Part shown: positions 1 through 7,623 of the stretch, one piece after another
Numbering within the stretch: the first letter of the stretch is position 1
How the letters are laid out: each line of letters begins with the position of its first letter
From: Actinomycetes bacterium
GTDB lineage: Bacteria > Actinomycetota > Acidimicrobiia > IMCC26256 > PALSA-610
Assembly (NCBI GenBank): GCA_025360585.1
Contig: JANYBW010000014.1
Location: 1-61,451 of the forward strand
Direction: 5' to 3'
DNA length: 61,451 bases
Position numbers and translations under genes: made by a program
The notes under the pieces: generated by a model
Told to the model about the DNA's origin: nothing
The model's input: the letters and a program-made list of their open reading frames with translations, nothing else
Databases searched by the model: none

Positions 1-171
1 AATCTCACGGCCAGCCGCGCGAGAATCGCTACGACCACTTCAAATGTCGGTGGCCCGAGCCGAGCGGTAACTCGACCCGGGCCGACGACCAACCTGTTTG
101 CACCAGGAAGGCCGAACTATGAACACACCATTGCGCGTTGCCGCGGCGCGTGCCCGAACGTCGGTGCGCTG
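1..171 (+). other. Leader region before the integrase gene
   Basis: No complete recognisable gene lies here. Frame 2 is open from base 2 to a TAA at 68-70 (22 codons) and could be the tail of a gene cut by the window edge, but it has no recognisable motif. A 17-codon ORF (119-172) starts with ATG after an AGGA sequence. Its TGA overlaps the integrase ATG (TGATG at 170-174), so it could act as a coupled leader peptide. The integrase reading frame itself is also open back to base 1, so an earlier non-ATG start for the integrase cannot be excluded. Confidence 0.3.
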
Positions 172-1359
172 ATGGCGTCGATACTGAAACGCCAAACCAC
201 CAGGGGCGTGCGTTACGACGTGCGCTACCGAACCCCCGACGGGGGAGTGAGAACCAAGACCGTGCGCACTCGCCGTGATGCCGAACGCGTTGCATCGACG
301 GTTGAGGCCGACAAGATCCGCGGCGAGTTTGTGGACCCGCGCGCTGGCGCGATCACGTTCGATGAGTACTCCACACGCTGGCTCGCGGAACGCGCGAACC
401 TGCGGCCGAATACGCGAGTGGTCTACGAACAGCAACTGCGCACGCACATCGCCCCGACGTTTGCAAAGTTGCAGTTGTCGACGATCTCGCCGGCGAAGGT
501 TCGTTCGTGGCAGTCTGCGAAACTGCAAACGAAACTCTCGCCGAACACCGTCGCGAAGTGTTACCGGTTGCTGCGAACGATCATGAACACCGCGGTCGAA
601 GACGAACTCATCGTTCGCAATCCCTGCATGCTCAAAGGCGCTGCCGTGGAGCGCGCCGATGAACGACCAATCGCAACGGCGGAGCAAGTGTGGCAACTCG
701 CCATGGCAGCGCATGAGCGGTATCGCTGCATGATCTTGCTCGCCGGTTTCGTTGGGTTGCGCCAAGGCGAACTGCTCGGCCTCGAACGGCGTCACGTCGA
801 CCTGATGCGATCCTCGGTGCGCGTCGAACAGCAGTCGTGCGAGCTCCCTGCTGGCGTTGTGAGTCTCGCTCCACCGAAGACCGCTGCGGGTGTCCGCACG
901 ATCGCGATACCCGCGTTCCTCGTGGCCGAACTGCGCGCCCACCTCGACACCTACGGCACGTACGGCACGAATGTTCCGAATGCTCGTCTGTTCGTGAACG
1001 ATGCCGGCGCTCCGGTGCGCAAAGGCAATCTGCACGAATGGTGGGTTGCAGCAAGAAAGCAGGTGGATGTGCCCGATGGTTTTCGTTTCCACGACCTTCG
1101 TCACACGGCGAACACGCTGACCGCGGCGCACGGTGCGAGCACCGCAGAACTGATGGCCCGCCTTGGCCACGCATCGCCCGCAGCAGCGTTGCGCTATCAA
1201 CACGCAACCAGAAGCCGCGACACGGAACTCGCAACCCTCGTCGGCGCAACATTTGAGGCGGCAAGACCGAGCGAGTCGCAATGCACCCCCGCTCGCATGC
1301 GCTCGCGCCCCGAGGGGCTCGTATCGGCATCAGAGCGAACGATCGAGGCAATCGGATGA
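172..1359 (+). CDS. Tyrosine recombinase / phage-type integrase
   Basis: A 395-residue site-specific recombinase of the lambda integrase type, which would cut and rejoin DNA at an attachment site. The N-terminal ~50 residues are basic with an arm-binding look (RYDVRYRTPDGG). Residues ~60-150 form the SAM-like core-binding domain. The catalytic set is complete: Arg197 (GLRQGE), Lys236 (PPKT), His307-x-x-Arg310 (HDLRH), His333 (LGH) and nucleophile Tyr342. The length is normal for the family. It lies 96 bp from the 3' end of tRNA-Gly and points toward it, the usual position of an integrase at the border of an element inserted into a tRNA gene. The start is the first ATG and has TGATG overlap with a tiny upstream ORF. 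Active-site residues suggest a functional enzyme; the element type cannot be told from the window. Confidence 0.93.
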   Translation: MASILKRQTTRGVRYDVRYRTPDGGVRTKTVRTRRDAERVASTVEADKIRGEFVDPRAGAITFDEYSTRWLAERANLRPNTRVVYEQQLRTHIAPTFAKLQLSTISPAKVRSWQSAKLQTKLSPNTVAKCYRLLRTIMNTAVEDELIVRNPCMLKGAAVERADERPIATAEQVWQLAMAAHERYRCMILLAGFVGLRQGELLGLERRHVDLMRSSVRVEQQSCELPAGVVSLAPPKTAAGVRTIAIPAFLVAELRAHLDTYGTYGTNVPNARLFVNDAGAPVRKGNLHEWWVAARKQVDVPDGFRFHDLRHTANTLTAAHGASTAELMARLGHASPAAALRYQHATRSRDTELATLVGATFEAARPSESQCTPARMRSRPEGLVSASERTIEAIG

Positions 1360-1455
1360 ACGAGCTCGCGCGATGGACGCGCGATGGAATCAGAATCGGC
1401 TCTCAGCGGCGATGAGACAACGCCTGAGATATCGGCACTGACCTGGGTAAACATT

Positions 1456-1530
1456 TGGAGCGGGTGACGGGGATCGAACCCGCATGACCAGCTTGGAAGG
1501 CTGGGACTCTAGCCATTGAGCTACACCCGC
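1456..1530 (-). tRNA. tRNA-Gly (anticodon TCC)
   Basis: Read on the minus strand, the acceptor stem GCGGGTG pairs with CACCCGC. The anticodon stem CCAGC/GCTGG encloses loop CTTCCAA (anticodon TCC), and the T arm carries GGTTCGATCC. Discriminator T (base 1459) is followed by an encoded CCA (1458-1456). The 3' end faces the integrase gene, so it is the probable attachment site of the neighbouring element. Confidence 0.95.
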
Positions 1531-1605
1531 GAAGCGCCGCACTGTAGCAGTCATGCGGCAAAATTGTCGCGCCGGAACCGCGGTCAGACGGCTCGAAATC
1601 CGGCA

Positions 1606-2367
1606 CTATTTTGCGTAGGTCCGCACGAGGGCTAACACGTTCCCGACATCGGGTCCTTCGCCTTGCAGTGCGGTTTGGTTAGGTGTTTTGCGGCGCCCCG
1701 CGACGTTGCAGAAGTCGATTGCGGTGCCGCGAATTGTGGTGACCGTGGGTTCGTCCGGTACGAAATCCCACTGGGCGCCAGATGGCGCGACCAGATGCAC
1801 TGCAACAGGACCGCTCAGCGTCGCGTCCGACATCGAAAACGCGTACGGAATCGTGCGCCAAGCGAGGCGCGCGATATGGCGGAGCCGATCGGTCGGCGTT
1901 ACATCCACGGCGAGCGCCTCCGCGATGTCATTGGTGTGAATCCAAGTTTCGGAGAGTCGTGTAGCTGCCAACGTGTGCAGCGAAAGTTTTCCCGACACCC
2001 AGGTGACCCGGCGGTGCGGATCACCGCGACGAAACTCGGCGACGAGTTCTTCGGCCGAAGCTTCCCACCGTTTCGCGATCGCGGCGCCGCCGATTTCGCG
2101 TTCGGATGCAACCTGTGCCGCAGCGGCTTCATCGACAGTCTGATCGCGGTCGCGTTCCATGCTCACAAAACCGCGGGCTAGGTGATCGAGTTCCCCGCGC
2201 GCACTCGATGCCGACAGTTCGTTGGTAGCCGCGAGATGCAGCAACACATCAGCAACGTCCCAACCTTCGCAAGGCGTCGGTGCGTGAAACTCGATATCGC
2301 CGCACGGCGCGATGAGCGCTCGCAGCTCTGCTTGCTGTGCGATGAGGTCTTCGATAATGACGTCCAC
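1606..2367 (-). CDS. TIGR03084-like / maleylpyruvate isomerase family mycothiol-dependent protein
   Basis: A 253-residue cytosolic protein of the DinB-like superfamily that in Actinobacteria includes mycothiol-dependent enzymes. The N-terminal helix (IIEDLIAQQAELRAL) is followed by TPCEGWDVADVLLHL, the helix that normally carries a metal-binding His. A central RLSETWIHTNDIAEAL segment holds further His candidates. This arrangement is closest to the TIGR03084 group, whose substrate is unknown. The reading frame stays open upstream to ~2787, but I take the GTG at 2367 because GGAAGG sits ~6 nt before it and family similarity starts there. It is divergent from the MFS gene across 279 bp in which I see no further gene. 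Substrate unknown. Confidence 0.75.
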   Translation of the reverse strand: MDVIIEDLIAQQAELRALIAPCGDIEFHAPTPCEGWDVADVLLHLAATNELSASSARGELDHLARGFVSMERDRDQTVDEAAAAQVASEREIGGAAIAKRWEASAEELVAEFRRGDPHRRVTWVSGKLSLHTLAATRLSETWIHTNDIAEALAVDVTPTDRLRHIARLAWRTIPYAFSMSDATLSGPVAVHLVAPSGAQWDFVPDEPTVTTIRGTAIDFCNVAGRRKTPNQTALQGEGPDVGNVLALVRTYAK

Positions 2368-2646
2368 GGCAACCTTCCAGCGCGGCAAATCGCTACGCGT
2401 CGTTGTGAGTATGAATGTGCCCAGCGGTGAAGCTATGTCCACGAAATCGATGGGTCTGTACCGAAAACTGGCGCGACGGGGTCGCCGAAACCATCGTGCG
2501 TCGACGAGGCGAACTCGCCAATCGTCCAACGCTGTGCTGTGGCACCCGCCGCCTCTCTTGATTCGGGCGCCTTGATTCGTGAGGGCCGTGCTGCGAAACC
2601 GGATACCTGAAATCCGCGCCGAGTCCTGACGCATGCAAAGCTGTTC

Positions 2647-4167
2647 ATGATGACAAGTGGCGAAGCTCCGACGCAGAGTTTGCTCGATGGTCGCAAGCTC
2701 AACTTGGTGTTCGTCGGCCTTTTGGTTGGGAACACGATGGCCGGCATGGACGCGACGATCGTCGCGACGATGTCGCTGCGGATCCAACGCGATCTGGGTT
2801 CGGTCGGCTCCTTATCGTCGATCTTCACGGCCTATCAGCTCGCGCAAATTGCGTCGCTACCGCTCTACGGCAAGCTCGGGGACCTATACGGCCGCAAGAA
2901 AGTCTTTGGCATTGCCGTCACGATATTTCTCTTGGGTTCCGCGTTATGCGGCGCGGCGCCGTCGTTGGGGTTTTTGGTCATAGCGCGCGCACTCCAAGGC
3001 GCGGGTGCTGGCGGGCTAACTGGGCTCACAATGGCGATCGTTGCCGATATTGTGCCAGCTGATCGGCTCGGCCGTTACCTCGGATACACAGGCTTGGTCT
3101 TCGCGGTGACAAGCGTGTTGGGGCCAGTAGTCGGTGGCATTTTTGCCGATGGTCCGAGTTGGCGTTGGGCGTTTTATGTGAATCTTCCGAGCGGCGCGAT
3201 TTGCTATCTCGCACTGGCGAAGGTACCGAAGCTCGCGAAACGAGTCGAACACAAAATCGATATTTTCGGCGCGGCGCTGCTCGCCATCGTCGCGACGTGT
3301 TTAACGTTGGTCTCGACGTGGGCGGGAAGAACGTTTGCGTGGTCGTCGCCGCGAATCATCACGCTGATTGCGGTCGGAATCGCTTCAATTATTGGGTTCA
3401 TCGCGTGGGAACGGGTTGCGGCGGAACCGCTCGTCCCCGCACGGATATTCGCCCGCCGCGAGGTAACAATCGCGATCATCGCGAACCTTGTTGCTGGCAT
3501 CGCGTTCTTTGGCGGCATCGTGTACTTGCCAATCTTGTACCAATCCGTCGGCCTCCGGAGCGCTACCGATGCCGGTCGACTCCTGATTCCGTTCGCATTC
3601 TCGACCGCGATGGGAACCACGTTGGTTGGCCAAATCATGCAACGCAAGTATCGAGGTGCGCGCACGTTTCCGTTGATCGGTATGGTTTTGATGGCAACGG
3701 GCTTCGCGCTACTGAGCCTTGCGACTGCAACGACGACCGCGACAACTGCGATGCTCGAAGGAGTCCTGATCGGTGCGGGAATCGGATTCACGATGCAAGT
3801 GATGTTGTACGTCGTGCAGCGACTTACCGAACCGCGTGACCTTGGTGCGGCGACGAGCCTTGCGGTGTTGGCCCGTATCGGTGGCTCAGTTGTTGGCGTT
3901 GCCGTCGCTGCGAACGTGTTGAATCAACGCTTGACTTCGGCGCTGAAATCCCGCGGCAACCCATTGCGCGGCATACGAATTCAGGGTGACGCGAAGTGGA
4001 TACAAGCGTTGTCGCCAGCGACGAAGACGAAAGTAGTTGATGCATACGCGGCCGCGCTCGGCACAACCTTTCGTATCTTCATTCCCGTGATGCTGATCGG
4101 GTTTGCGATCGTGCTGATGCTGCCCCGAAATCTCGACGAACGAATTCGGCCGGTCGATGTTGGGTAG
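2647..4167 (+). CDS. MFS multidrug efflux transporter, DHA2 (EmrB/QacA-like, 14 TM)
   Basis: A 506-residue inner-membrane proton-coupled exporter. It shows motif A between TM2 and TM3 (GKLGDLYGRKKVFG), the antiporter motif C region (GPVVGGIFADGPSWRW) and the WRWAFYVNLP sequence typical of the DHA2 family. A basic loop (RKYRGARTF) and about 14 hydrophobic segments complete the pattern. The two N-terminal Met codons are adjacent (ATGATG); no strong ribosome site is visible. It stands alone, divergent from the TIGR03084-like gene, and no TetR/MarR regulator is adjacent. Drug efflux is the usual role of the family, but the actual substrate is unknown. Confidence 0.9.
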   Translation: MMTSGEAPTQSLLDGRKLNLVFVGLLVGNTMAGMDATIVATMSLRIQRDLGSVGSLSSIFTAYQLAQIASLPLYGKLGDLYGRKKVFGIAVTIFLLGSALCGAAPSLGFLVIARALQGAGAGGLTGLTMAIVADIVPADRLGRYLGYTGLVFAVTSVLGPVVGGIFADGPSWRWAFYVNLPSGAICYLALAKVPKLAKRVEHKIDIFGAALLAIVATCLTLVSTWAGRTFAWSSPRIITLIAVGIASIIGFIAWERVAAEPLVPARIFARREVTIAIIANLVAGIAFFGGIVYLPILYQSVGLRSATDAGRLLIPFAFSTAMGTTLVGQIMQRKYRGARTFPLIGMVLMATGFALLSLATATTTATTAMLEGVLIGAGIGFTMQVMLYVVQRLTEPRDLGAATSLAVLARIGGSVVGVAVAANVLNQRLTSALKSRGNPLRGIRIQGDAKWIQALSPATKTKVVDAYAAALGTTFRIFIPVMLIGFAIVLMLPRNLDERIRPVDVG

Positions 4168-4235
4168 TGGCATCGTCGCCGATGGAGCCGAGCCGCAATC
4201 GCACTACCGCGTGCACCATACGCTTGAATCGGACA

Positions 4236-4254
4236 GACTGTTCTGGAAACAGTC
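4236..4254 (+). other. Short hairpin between MFS and VOC genes
   Basis: Perfect 7-bp inverted repeat GACTGTT / AACAGTC with a 5-nt loop, 22 nt before the VOC start. No U-run follows closely (TTTT only after another 7 nt), so it may be a weak terminator of the MFS gene or an operator; the sequence does not decide. Confidence 0.35.
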
Positions 4255-4275
4255 GCGAGTTTTGGAGCCTGAAAG

Positions 4276-4662
4276 ATGATCACCGGCATGGCAAACCTGG
4301 CGTTCAAAGTGGACGATGTGGACGCGGCCGCTGAGTGGTATCGCGAGCATGGTTTTGAAGTGCGCGACCGGATGCACTGGAACGGGCTCGAGCGCGCGGA
4401 TGTGTTCCTAGGCCCATTGCAGTTCACGTTGTTTAGCAACGCGATTTATGAAACCGCCGATGGGCCACCACTCCCCGAAGGTTTCTTGCATCCGGCGTTG
4501 TTCTGCGACGATCTTGATCAACAACTTCGTGGTCATGATGTGATCTTCGGGCCGACGATCGTGGAGGGCCCGTTTGGCCGTCGTCGTATCGCGTTTGTGA
4601 ACGCGCCCGGCGGTATCCGCCTTGAGTTCATGCAACAACTCAATGACGGTGCGACGGACTAA
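4276..4662 (+). CDS. VOC (glyoxalase/bleomycin-resistance fold) protein
   Basis: A 128-residue single-module VOC protein. It begins with the beta-alpha-beta pattern LAFKVDDVDAAAEWYREHGFEV and ends with GGIRLEFMQQL, where the Glu is the usual C-terminal metal ligand. His near FLHPALF could be another ligand. GGAG lies ~10 nt before the ATG. Its TAA overlaps the next gene's ATG (TAATG), so the two are translationally coupled. Members act as lyases, dioxygenases or drug-binding proteins; the substrate cannot be inferred here. Confidence 0.8.
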   Translation: MITGMANLAFKVDDVDAAAEWYREHGFEVRDRMHWNGLERADVFLGPLQFTLFSNAIYETADGPPLPEGFLHPALFCDDLDQQLRGHDVIFGPTIVEGPFGRRRIAFVNAPGGIRLEFMQQLNDGATD

Positions 4663-4961
4663 TGCAGTTTGCCCAGGAATCTCATGACGATATTTCTCAA
4701 GGGGCAATCGCCGTTACGTATCGATACTGGAAGCGCGCGCACGCGAAAGTCGGTGGGCGGTACTACGTCGGTTCGACCCGCATTGAAGTCGACAGTATCG
4801 AGTTGCTTCCGTTTTCAGCGGTGACCAACGCTCAGGCGAAACGGGCGGGCAGCGCGAATCGAGAAGCGCTGCGCGAACTGATTGCCCACGCGGGCCCGGT
4901 TACCGATGAGACGATCGTGCATCGAATCGATTTTCATCGCGTTACCGACGATTTAGAGTGA
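4662..4961 (+). CDS. Small ASCH-domain-like protein
   Basis: A 99-residue protein with the pattern ISQGAIAVTYRYWKR, then a GGRYYVGSTRIEVDSIELL strand pair and a C-terminal RIDFHRV. This resembles short actinobacterial ASCH-domain (PUA-like, RNA-binding) proteins. It is coupled by one-base stop/start overlap to the VOC gene and ends 3 bp before the convergent metalloprotease-like gene. The assignment rests on recalled motif resemblance; cellular role unknown. Confidence 0.55.
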   Translation: MQFAQESHDDISQGAIAVTYRYWKRAHAKVGGRYYVGSTRIEVDSIELLPFSAVTNAQAKRAGSANREALRELIAHAGPVTDETIVHRIDFHRVTDDLE

Positions 4962-4964
4962 TGC

Positions 4965-5930
4965 CTATTTCGCCTTTACCCAGAGTGGCAGTTTTGCGAT
5001 ATCGGTACAGCCGGCTTTGGTGATGCCCCAGTAATCATCGCGACCAGGATCGAGGTGTTCGTCGGCAGATTTTGGTGCGGCGGTCGCAGATGACGCTGCG
5101 TACATGATGTCGTGGGGATTGTCGATCACATGCCCATTCGCGCCGGCGTGTTTTGCGCAGCGTTCATCGACTGCGCCTAAAACGTGCAGCAGTTCGTGGG
5201 CGGCAACGCGCGATGAGTTCGAGGCTGATTCTGCGGTTGCTGATGAACATGCAGTGGAAAACACGACTGCGTAACGGGCCGCAGATTCGCCGCAGATCGG
5301 CGATACCGGACGGATCCGAATAAACACAATGGCCGCTTCGTCGGCGCCGAGCGTAAAGCCCGCGCTGCTCATCGCTTGCGCGACTTCGAGCGATGGCGTT
5401 GCCGATCCGGACAGCAGATCCGCGCGCACCAAGAGGGTCACGTGTTCGAGTTTGAATGCTCTATCGACAGTGCGCAGATTTGCCGTCACTCCGGCACCGT
5501 CGGCAGTGGTTTCGGTACGAAACCACTGGTTCATATTGGTGATTTGGTTGCGAATCTCGGTATCGGTCCCTGCCGGATCGGGCCGGTCCGCGGCCGTAAC
5601 CTCGATGACCCGCACGACCCGAATATCTCGCAGTTCGTGAGTGGGAAGCAGTCGTTGCTGGGTGGAGCCTGAAGTTTGCCACCAAAAGACGCCGAGGAGT
5701 GCAGCGACGAACACAATCACGATGGTGTAGATCTTGAGCGATTTGCGCATGGCGCGGAGTCGATTGCGGCGCCGCGTTCGGCGACCGTCGCGTTGAAACG
5801 CTCGCTGCAGCATTTCGTTTTCTTTGGCGCGTTCGGCAGCCGATGCTTCGTGAATCGTGGGTGGGGCAACAGGGTCGCCCCGCAACAGCGCAGCGAACGG
5901 ATCGTCGTTCGGGTCCGATGCATCAGTCAT
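4965..5930 (-). CDS. Membrane-anchored metzincin-like zinc metalloprotease candidate
   Basis: A 321-residue protein. Residues 1-63 are charged and cytosolic, a single TM segment spans ~66-83 (IYTIVIVFVAALLGVFWW), and the rest should lie outside the membrane. HELLHVLGAVD (245-255) fits HExxHxxGxxD, the metzincin zinc signature with Asp as third ligand as in snapalysin, and IMY (Met276) can serve as the Met-turn. A conserved-looking tail reads LDPGRDDYWG. Cys pairs (213/228, 258/308) could form disulfides outside the cell. A peptidase role is inferred from the motif only; the central region is not familiar to me. It is convergent with the ASCH-like gene and stands alone upstream of tRNA-Pro. 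Confidence 0.65.
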   Translation of the reverse strand: MTDASDPNDDPFAALLRGDPVAPPTIHEASAAERAKENEMLQRAFQRDGRRTRRRNRLRAMRKSLKIYTIVIVFVAALLGVFWWQTSGSTQQRLLPTHELRDIRVVRVIEVTAADRPDPAGTDTEIRNQITNMNQWFRTETTADGAGVTANLRTVDRAFKLEHVTLLVRADLLSGSATPSLEVAQAMSSAGFTLGADEAAIVFIRIRPVSPICGESAARYAVVFSTACSSATAESASNSSRVAAHELLHVLGAVDERCAKHAGANGHVIDNPHDIMYAASSATAAPKSADEHLDPGRDDYWGITKAGCTDIAKLPLWVKAK

Positions 5931-6003
5931 CGACTAACACCAACCGAGCGCAGGAGCAAAGCGAGCGCAGGAGCGACGAAGGAACAACTTGGGGCGCGTG
6001 CTC

Positions 6004-6030
6004 CTCGCCGCGCCGGGCGAAGCAGGCGCC
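6004..6030 (+). repeat. Dispersed 27-nt intergenic repeat, copy 1
   Basis: This stretch, just before the 3' end of tRNA-Pro, matches 40824-40850 (just before obgE) at 24 of 27 positions. The bases to its left (5941-5990) are rich in GAGCGCAGGAGC-like units; a similar GGAGCGCAGCGACGAGAGCG unit follows clpX near 11071. Function unknown. Confidence 0.55.
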
Positions 6031-6040
6031 ATATACAGAG

Positions 6041-6112
6041 TCGGGAAGGGGAGACTTGAACTCCCGACCCCCCGCTCCCAAAGCGGGTGCGCTACCACTG
6101 CGCCACTTCCCG
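6041..6112 (-). tRNA. tRNA-Pro (anticodon TGG)
   Basis: Minus strand: acceptor CGGGAAG pairs with CTTCCCG. The anticodon stem CCCGC/GCGGG encloses TTTGGGA (anticodon TGG), and the T arm reads GAGTTCAAGTCTC. The discriminator is A; CCA is not encoded, unlike tRNA-Gly in this window. Confidence 0.95.
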
Positions 6113-6158
6113 GTAGTCGGGCACGCTACTCGCGCCGAGGTCCATGACTCGCAGCGAT

Positions 6159-6485
6159 TCAGCCGGCGAACGCCGTGAAGCTGAGGAGCAACGCTGCGAT
6201 CAAAAGCCCGCTGAACGCGATCAGCGAATTGCGTTTGTCGTAGGCGCCGATCGTCGGGCCCGATGAGCTTCGACCGGAATGCCCATCGAGCCCGAGTACC
6301 TTGCGGGTGTGGGCGATCTCTTTTTCGCGAGCCGCGTCGGCTTTTTTACGTTCCTTGTCGGAGCGTTTCGCGGCTTCCGCGCGTTCGGCTGCTGTGGGTT
6401 CGTGATACTTGGCGCCCACGATGAAGAGTTCGTCGAGGGGACGACGGTCGGGGTCGTCGGAGCGGGGGTCGAGCGAGTCGGGCAC
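6159..6485 (-). CDS. Small tail-anchored hypothetical membrane protein
   Basis: A 108-residue protein of unknown function. The N-terminal half is charged with an Ala/Lys/Glu-rich helix (AAERAEAAKRSDKERKKADAAREKE has coiled-coil character), and a single TM segment closes the C-terminus (NSLIAFSGLLIAALLLSFTAFAG region). The start is GTG 6485, with a TATCCT box six bases upstream and no ribosome site, so it is probably leaderless. It lies between tRNA-Pro and a divergent oxidoreductase gene. Confidence 0.6.
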   Translation of the reverse strand: MPDSLDPRSDDPDRRPLDELFIVGAKYHEPTAAERAEAAKRSDKERKKADAAREKEIAHTRKVLGLDGHSGRSSSGPTIGAYDKRNSLIAFSGLLIAALLLSFTAFAG

Positions 6486-6491
6486 TCGCTC

Positions 6492-6497
6492 AGGATA
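6492..6497 (-). promoter_or_regulatory. -10 box for leaderless 108-aa gene
   Basis: TATCCT on the minus strand, six bases before GTG 6485 with no Shine-Dalgarno between; this places the predicted transcription start on or beside the start codon. Confidence 0.5.
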
Positions 6498-6573
6498 TCG
6501 CTTCGCGTTGTAGCGTCCGCTGCGCGTCGTAGGAATGGCCTGCGCGGTAGTGAATTGTGTTGTGAGGTGCGCG

Positions 6574-7545
6574 TTGCGCGTTGTGATGTGTCAGGAACTC
6601 GGCCCGCCTGAAGCGCTTGTTGTGCAGGAGGTCGATACTCCCGAGCCGGGAGCTGGGCAAGTCCGGATTGCGATGAAAGCCGCGGGCGTCAACTATGTCG
6701 ATGGTTTGATTTCCGCGGGCCGCTATCAGATCAAGATTCCCGCACCCTTCGTGCCGGGATCAGAAATTGCTGGGGTTATCGACGCGGTCGGCGATGGCGT
6801 TGAGGGGTTCGCAGTTGGTGATCGCGTGTTCGCGACGGTCGGCACTGGCGGATTTGCCGAGTTTGCGATCGCGCGTACGAGTCAGGTGGTAAAGATCCCG
6901 GATTCATTGGACTTTGCGAAGGCGGCATCGTTTCATCAGTCGTATCTCACCGCTTGGTTCGCGTTTGTTCGCCGCACGGTGGTGCGCCCTGGCGAGACCG
7001 TCTTGGTGACCGGGGCGGGAGGTGGGGTCGGATTGGCCGCTATCGACGTCGCGAGAAGTATCGGGGCGCGCGTGATCGCGGTCGCTTCGAGCCACGAAAA
7101 ACGCGAACTTGCCTTGCAGATGGGCGCAGAGGCCGCGATCGACTCCTTAAACGAAGATGTCAAGAACCGGGCTCGGGAGCTTGCGGGCGACGGCGGTGTT
7201 GATGTGGTGTACGACGTCACCGGTGGCGATGTATCGGAGCAGTGTTTGCGGGCGTTGCGGTTCGATGGCCGTTTTTGTGTGATCGGCTTTACCGCGGGTA
7301 TCCCGCGGGTGCCGTTGAATTTGGTATTGCTGAACAATCGCACGGTGGTTGGTGTGGAATGGGGCGGCTGGGCGATGCGCAACGGTGCTGAAAACGGCGT
7401 CTTGGTTCGTGAAGTGTTGGATGAAATTCACGCCGGGAAGTTGCACCCGATTGCTCCGGTACAACGGCCGTTGGATGAGGCCGGTGCGGTGATCTCGGAC
7501 CTCTTGGAGCGACGGATCGCGGGCAAAGTCGTTCTGGTGCCCTAA
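6574..7545 (+). CDS. NADPH:quinone oxidoreductase-like MDR-family enzyme
   Basis: A zinc-independent medium-chain dehydrogenase/reductase (quinone oxidoreductase/QorA type, ~323 aa) that would reduce quinones or enones with NAD(P)H in the cytosol. The N-terminal GroES-like part contains NYVDGLISAGRYQ and PFVPGSEIAGVIDAVGDGV. The nucleotide-binding Rossmann motif is VTGAGGGVGLAAID, followed by GAEAAIDS and VVYDVTGGD. No structural zinc Cys cluster is present. I choose TTG 6574 because the product then begins MRVVMCQELGPPEA as in homologues, and GAGG lies 5 nt upstream. The frame is open to ATG 6535, with GTG 6562 and ATG 6586 as other options. Confidence 0.85.
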   Translation: MRVVMCQELGPPEALVVQEVDTPEPGAGQVRIAMKAAGVNYVDGLISAGRYQIKIPAPFVPGSEIAGVIDAVGDGVEGFAVGDRVFATVGTGGFAEFAIARTSQVVKIPDSLDFAKAASFHQSYLTAWFAFVRRTVVRPGETVLVTGAGGGVGLAAIDVARSIGARVIAVASSHEKRELALQMGAEAAIDSLNEDVKNRARELAGDGGVDVVYDVTGGDVSEQCLRALRFDGRFCVIGFTAGIPRVPLNLVLLNNRTVVGVEWGGWAMRNGAENGVLVREVLDEIHAGKLHPIAPVQRPLDEAGAVISDLLERRIAGKVVLVP

Positions 7546-7623
7546 GCGAAGACTCAGGTTTGCGGCCTCGTTGTGGCACTCGGCCGAAGCCCGGCGACTG
7601 GTGGCCAGTAGCATCAGACCCTT

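Noticed and set aside
40-1281. 413-residue open frame on the minus strand opposite the integrase
   Set aside because: It is a shadow of the integrase frame: no motif, Arg/His-rich translation, whereas the plus-strand product has a full catalytic set.
2368-2787. N-terminal extension of the TIGR03084-like protein
   Set aside because: The frame stays open, but the translation is Arg-rich with no similarity, overlaps the MFS gene, and a GGAAGG ribosome site points to GTG 2367.
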